Below are positions 60,113 through 64,000 of a stretch of 64,000 nucleotides of DNA, piece by piece. The translations under genes and the position numbers were made by a program. The notes beneath the pieces are model-generated. The model was not told the origin of the DNA. It saw only the letters and a program-made list of their open reading frames with translations, and ran no database searches. The stretch is from Bacteroidota bacterium (GTDB lineage Bacteria > Bacteroidota > Bacteroidia > Chitinophagales > Chitinophagaceae). Where the stretch lies: contig JAPLEH010000002.1 of the NCBI GenBank assembly GCA_026391455.1, positions 1-64,000 on the forward strand, given 5' to 3'. Numbering within the stretch: position 1 is the stretch's first letter; each line of letters begins with the position of its first letter.

Positions 60113-61903
60113 ATGCCTAAAACGCTAATTATGAGAAGGATCTTATTCCCGCTGTTTTTTGTATTGGTATCCATGCTTACCATCCAATGTCAGAAAGAGC
60201 TCCGTTTTCCCGACAATACCGGAAATGGTACCGTGGGGCCTTCTCCTATCAAAGCCACCCTGCAGGGGCGTATTTTAGATGAGAATGGTCAGCCTGCAGC
60301 CGGCGTAACCGTCAGGGCTGGAGGTACTACCGTAATCACCGATTCCCGCGGTTATTTCAGAATGGTAAAAGTTTCATTGGATAAAAATGCCTCTTTAGTT
60401 ACTGCTGAAAAAAATGGCTACTTCAAAGCTTACCGGACTTTTCCCGCCACGAACGGGGCCAATCATGTGGTAATAAAATTGATAAAACGAACGCTCACCG
60501 GTACGATCAATGCAACAGCAGGTGGTGAAGTAATACTGAGCAATGGTGCTAAAGTGGCTTTACCTGCCAATGGTGTAGTGAAAGCGGCCGGTAATTCCAG
60601 CTATACAGGCACTGTGAATGTGTATGCAGCCTATATTGATCCCACCAGCAATGATATTGGTCAAACGGTACCCGGTTCTTTTATGGGAGATAATAAGGAA
60701 GGGGAAAGAGTAAGCCTGCAATCCTATGGCATGCTGGCCGTGGAACTGGAATCTTCCGCAGGCGAAAAATTACAAATCGCTGCCGGTAAAACAGCGACGA
60801 TCACTTCACCTATACCCGCATCAGTTTTGGCAGCAGCTCCCGCCAGTATCCCCTTGTGGTATGTGGATGAGCAAACTGGTTTATGGAAAGAAGAAGGAAG
60901 CGCTGTAAAGAATGGATCCAACTATGTGGGTGAGGTAAAACATTTTACATTCTGGAATTGTGATGCAGGTTTTCCCGCAGTTATGCTTACGATGAAAATG
61001 GTGGATGCACACAATGTACCAATGCCCTATGTAACAGTACGGCTTACCAGAAATGTGTCTGGCGCATCCTGGCCTGTCTCGTACGGATTTTCTGATTCGC
61101 TGGGTAATATATCAGGCCTTGTTCCAGCAGGCGAAACGTTATTACTTGAGGTATTGAATAATTGTAATACTCCTGTATATTCACAGAATATAGGTCCGTT
61201 TACGCAGGCTACTAACCTGGGATCCATTTCCTCCTCATCCACATGGCAGGTCACCATCTCAGGCACAATTGTAGACTGCAGCGGGGTACCGGTGATTAAT
61301 GGTGTGGCCATTATTGATTACGAAGATTGGCCCCGCTATGTGAGCACTGGCAGCAATGGTTTTTTCCAGTTTACGATCGTACGGTGTACTACGGGTCCCG
61401 GTAGCTGTGCTATTACAGCAGTTGATAATACAGCGCTGCAGCAGAGTACTTCTTCTTTTACGATTGCAGGCAATACGCTGAATACCGGTAATCTGGTGGC
61501 CTGTGGCGTATCGGCTGCACAGTTTATCAACTATACACTGGATGGGGTCAACTACAGTATTACATCTGCTGAGGCACCAGACTACATTTATGGTTTTTCA
61601 TTACTGTCAGGGGCTTCATCGTATACAAACAGCTTATTGGGGTCTAAAAATTCCTTGAATAAGAATATCAATCTCAGCTTCATCTCTACAGCACAGGTGG
61701 TTGGAGTATATCCGTTAAGCAATATCAGTACGCAGAACTATCAGTCCATAAATGTATTGACGCCATCCACCGTTACAGTAACAAATTTCCCGGGTGCAAC
61801 CGGTGCATTCTTTGAAGGCAGTTTTAATGGAAGTTTCAGAGACTCGTTAAACCTCACCGTGGTGCATACGATAAGTGGTGATTTCAAAATAAGAAGATAT
61901 TAA
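60113..61903 (+). CDS. Large lipoprotein with carboxypeptidase-regulatory-like domains
   Basis: A 596-residue protein with a lipoprotein signal (RRILFPLFFVLVSMLTIQC, then QKE). It contains two or more CarboxypepD_reg-like sandwiches: ATLQGRILDENGQPAAGVTVRAGG near residue 50, and VTISGTIVDCSGVPVINGVAIIDY near 380. A region with FWNCDAGFPAVMLTM lies between them, and a beta-rich C-terminus follows. No catalytic residues were recognised, so it is probably a surface structural or binding lipoprotein. Start at ATG 60113 or 60131. It lies 62 bases before the sigma factor gene. Confidence 0.78.
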   Translation: MPKTLIMRRILFPLFFVLVSMLTIQCQKELRFPDNTGNGTVGPSPIKATLQGRILDENGQPAAGVTVRAGGTTVITDSRGYFRMVKVSLDKNASLVTAEKNGYFKAYRTFPATNGANHVVIKLIKRTLTGTINATAGGEVILSNGAKVALPANGVVKAAGNSSYTGTVNVYAAYIDPTSNDIGQTVPGSFMGDNKEGERVSLQSYGMLAVELESSAGEKLQIAAGKTATITSPIPASVLAAAPASIPLWYVDEQTGLWKEEGSAVKNGSNYVGEVKHFTFWNCDAGFPAVMLTMKMVDAHNVPMPYVTVRLTRNVSGASWPVSYGFSDSLGNISGLVPAGETLLLEVLNNCNTPVYSQNIGPFTQATNLGSISSSSTWQVTISGTIVDCSGVPVINGVAIIDYEDWPRYVSTGSNGFFQFTIVRCTTGPGSCAITAVDNTALQQSTSSFTIAGNTLNTGNLVACGVSAAQFINYTLDGVNYSITSAEAPDYIYGFSLLSGASSYTNSLLGSKNSLNKNINLSFISTAQVVGVYPLSNISTQNYQSINVLTPSTVTVTNFPGATGAFFEGSFNGSFRDSLNLTVVHTISGDFKIRRY

Positions 61904-61965
61904 AAAGACATATACTATCGCGTGGCCGGAAAATTTCCTGGCACCGCTAAGTATGATAAAATTAT

Positions 61966-62514
61966 TTGACCGGAGACGAACAGGAGATACAAAAAATACT
62001 GGAAGGTTGTAAGAAAGAAGACCGGAAGGCTCAGGAACAGTTGTACCGCAACTATTACAGGGCTATGGCATCGCTTTGCCTTCGCTATACAAAAAATGAA
62101 TCAGACGCAGTGGAAGTTTTGAATACGGGATTTTTTAAAGTGTATAAAAATATTCACCGGTACGACAGTACAAAGGCCTCATTGTATACGTGGATCCGTA
62201 CGATTATTATTAACTGTTGCCTCGATCATATCAAATCAAAGCAAAACATTTCCGGGGCAGGCGAACTCAGTCAGGCGGACATCATACATGTGCCGCCTGA
62301 TGTATTTACAAAAATGTCGGCCGCCGATATTTTATCACTGGTTCGCCAGTTGCCAACCGCCACACAGGCTGTCTTTAATCTCTACGTGATGGAAGGCTAT
62401 AGCCATGCAGAAATAGCAAAAATAGCAGGCATCAGCGAGGGTACCAGCAAATGGCACCTGAGCGAGGCCCGTAAAAAATTACAGGTAATGATAAAAGAAC
62501 AAAAGGATAAATGA
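61966..62514 (+). CDS. RNA polymerase sigma factor, sigma-70/ECF type
   Basis: A 182-residue sigma factor. Region 2 (about 20-88) contains LYRNYYRAMASLCLRYTKNESDAVEVLNTGFFKVYKNI and YTWIRTIIINCCLDHIKS. Region 4 (about 118-175) contains LPTATQAVFNLYVMEGYSHAEIAKIAGISEGTSKWHLSEARKKL. The start is a TTG; the nearby ATG at 61953 is in another frame. Its TGA overlaps the next ATG (ATGA), so sigma factor and the membrane-spanning partner are translationally coupled, as with anti-sigma pairs. Confidence 0.93.
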   Translation: MTGDEQEIQKILEGCKKEDRKAQEQLYRNYYRAMASLCLRYTKNESDAVEVLNTGFFKVYKNIHRYDSTKASLYTWIRTIIINCCLDHIKSKQNISGAGELSQADIIHVPPDVFTKMSAADILSLVRQLPTATQAVFNLYVMEGYSHAEIAKIAGISEGTSKWHLSEARKKLQVMIKEQKDK

Positions 62515-64000
62515 GCGAACGCTTACCATACGAAGATCAGTTGTCTGAACACTGGCATGACCTACCCCTCCCTAATGAGGACATGGCATGGGCGGATATG
62601 AACCGACGACTGGATGAAGAAGACCGGAAACCCAGGTTTCCCATCTGGCTTCGTGGCTGTGCTGGCTGGGCGCTGCTCGGTATGGTAATGCTCGGATTGG
62701 GATGGTGGTTATTACGTCCGGATCATTGGTTCAATAAGTCGACTGAACCGGAACAAACCAATACGGCTCATCCTTCTGCCCACTCTATCCCACAAACAGA
62801 TACCTCCTTGCTCCAAAAACAACAGGTACCAGGGGGAAATACGAGTAGCGTTAGTAAGCGTGAAAAGGATACAGTCATCGCAATTAACGATGATAAAATA
62901 AATACCCTCAGCAAAACGGCCTTGCCAGAAAGCCCCGGCAGCAAACCTTCAGGCAACACCATCACTGTATCTGATAATGCAGGGGATAACCCGGTCGTGA
63001 TAAAAAAAGGCAATAGCAAACTGCCCCTCGTTGCAACTTCGAAAAACCGTACTGTCAAAACAAAAAATCGTAAACCAGTAGCGGAAAATGTAATAAAAGC
63101 TGATATGAGTACGGCAGGCATCGGCGATAAAAAAGCCAGTACTAAATTGCCGGAAGAAAATAGTAACCCGCAAGTGGTGCAAACAAAACCAATAACAGCG
63201 ATTCCACAGGAAGTACAACCACCTGCACCTGTAATAACCGTTGCAGAAAAATCAACAGCAAACCCAAACTTGAATAACGACAGCACCAGGCAGGCCAATA
63301 AAGATGATATTACCAAACAGGAAGATGCTGTAAAAAAAGAAAAGAAGGATAGCAGTCAGAAAAAGAAATTTGAATGGAGTGGTGGTGTCGGGTTACAACA
63401 ACAATTACCGGTAGCCGGACAAAAATGGACACCCTATAATGCGCAGGGAAGGAAAGGGACTTTGGGAGATTATATTCCCTCTGTTTATATAAGATTCAGC
63501 CGCCCTGAAAAATGGTTTTTACAGGCAGAGTTTCGGTATGGCGCACCTCAGCTTCAAAAAGAACAGGTATACCGGCAAACAAAACAGAATGATACTGGCT
63601 CGGCACCCCTTTTTTATACGCAAAATTCCTATAAAGTAAAGAAAACATATTATCACGAATTTCCATTGGTATTTAACTATTATATCAAACCGGGTTGGTC
63701 GGTCGGAGCTGGAATTCAATGGAATAGTTTTTACAGAGCGGTTGAAGAGCGAGAAATTTTGCGTCATAACAATATTCTTGGAAGCGATTCGTTAGTAAGC
63801 AAAACTGTATACCCCGTAAAAAGGGATTCAGCGACTTCATTCAAAAGGTCTTTTTTTCAGGGAGTCTTAGAAACCCAATATCAATGGAGGAGGTTTTCTT
63901 TCGGGGCAAGATATTCGTTCGGACTACAGCCCTATATTGAATTTTCCCTACCGGGATCAGAAATACAACGAAAGAAAATACAATCACTTCAATTTTTCCT
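62511..64000 (+). CDS. Anti-sigma-like protein spanning both membranes (5' portion, runs off the window)
   Basis: An open frame of about 496 codons with no stop before the window ends. A short cytoplasmic N-terminus (about 1-45, LPLPNEDMAWADMNRRLDEE) precedes one transmembrane helix (about 47-68). A long Lys/Pro/Asn/Thr-rich periplasmic linker (about 70-285) follows, then from residue 287 (FEWSGGVGLQQQLP) a beta-barrel-like domain with alternating aromatic strands. This order fits the dual membrane-spanning anti-sigma factors (Dma) described in Bacteroides. The N-terminus would bind the upstream sigma factor. The assignment rests on architecture and gene order. Confidence 0.75.
   Translation, partial: MSERLPYEDQLSEHWHDLPLPNEDMAWADMNRRLDEEDRKPRFPIWLRGCAGWALLGMVMLGLGWWLLRPDHWFNKSTEPEQTNTAHPSAHSIPQTDTSLLQKQQVPGGNTSSVSKREKDTVIAINDDKINTLSKTALPESPGSKPSGNTITVSDNAGDNPVVIKKGNSKLPLVATSKNRTVKTKNRKPVAENVIKADMSTAGIGDKKASTKLPEENSNPQVVQTKPITAIPQEVQPPAPVITVAEKSTANPNLNNDSTRQANKDDITKQEDAVKKEKKDSSQKKKFEWSGGVGLQQQLPVAGQKWTPYNAQGRKGTLGDYIPSVYIRFSRPEKWFLQAEFRYGAPQLQKEQVYRQTKQNDTGSAPLFYTQNSYKVKKTYYHEFPLVFNYYIKPGWSVGAGIQWNSFYRAVEEREILRHNNILGSDSLVSKTVYPVKRDSATSFKRSFFQGVLETQYQWRRFSFGARYSFGLQPYIEFSLPGSEIQRKKIQSLQFF

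Noticed and set aside
61953-62012. Short ATG frame overlapping the start of the sigma factor gene, considered as a leader peptide
   Set aside because: It encodes 19 residues with no distinguishing composition and no clear ribosome-entry site; chance overlap is likely.
62768-63316. Minus-strand open frame of 182 codons with hydrophobic runs
   Set aside because: It lies antisense to the linker of the anti-sigma-like gene, whose own frame stays open across the whole region and is coupled to the sigma factor.

Overview
The window comes from a member of the Bacteroidota, most likely family Chitinophagaceae. It encodes the gliding and type IX secretion component GldH, a protein with a C-terminal type IX sorting domain, LytTR response regulators paired with very large periplasmic-propeller histidine kinases, DUF6089, a TonB-dependent receptor, and a sigma factor followed by an anti-sigma-like protein that ends in a beta-barrel. 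Promoters match the Bacteroidota form TAnnTTTG, and A-rich leaders lacking a clear Shine-Dalgarno sequence are common. No tRNA, rRNA, CRISPR array or prophage was seen. The only mobile-element trace is a transposase tail at the left edge.

Layout. 1-6.4 kb: transposase tail, YqeY, CvpA, alpha/beta hydrolase, CBS protein, a BamA/TamA-like barrel, NAD kinase and a DUF6089 protein. 6.6-13.1 kb: the Bacteroidota envelope cluster (uppS, bamA, two ompH/skp genes, murI). 13.3-14.2 kb: rpmH-rnpA-yidD. 14.3-28 kb: mostly housekeeping and accessory metabolism (orphan NarL-type regulator, superoxide dismutase, TadA-like deaminase, aldehyde dehydrogenase with a glutathione peroxidase, TetR regulator, epimerases, TrmO-like methyltransferase, DusB, CPBP protease, CdsA and phosphatidylserine decarboxylase for phospholipid synthesis, a YjjG-like phosphatase and an SDR). 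28-36.9 kb: a leftward four-gene unit with a fibre-like repeat protein, a large secreted BNR/sortilin-like protein, a propeller sensor kinase and a LytTR regulator. 37-42 kb: BatD, an OmpR-type two-component pair, GldH and YicC. 42.0-42.7 kb: the only long gene-free stretch, rich in inverted repeats, with a leftward terminator that has no visible gene. 42.7-50.8 kb: an LpxD-like acyltransferase, a second LytTR/propeller kinase pair, a carboxypeptidase-regulatory-domain protein, an epimerase and a 3-hydroxyacyl-CoA dehydrogenase. 51-58.5 kb: membrane proteins, PheS, a TonB receptor, a divergent arginase-family protein and a Gfo/Idh oxidoreductase. 58.5-64 kb: PBP4, a lipoprotein, and a sigma factor translationally coupled to a membrane-spanning anti-sigma-like protein that runs off the window.

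Three things stand out. First, several 5' leaders consist of degenerate 7-nt tandem repeats (one has a 9-nt period) whose register runs into or within a few bases of the start codon, with a different repeat sequence at each gene. Second, both propeller kinases have an intact signal peptide reading upstream of their first ATG/GTG, with only ATA or ATC available at the conserved position, which suggests non-canonical initiation. Third, the terminal sigma/anti-sigma pair has the architecture of the dual-membrane-spanning anti-sigma factors described in Bacteroides.

All assignments come from reading the sequence and from family knowledge. No database search was run.
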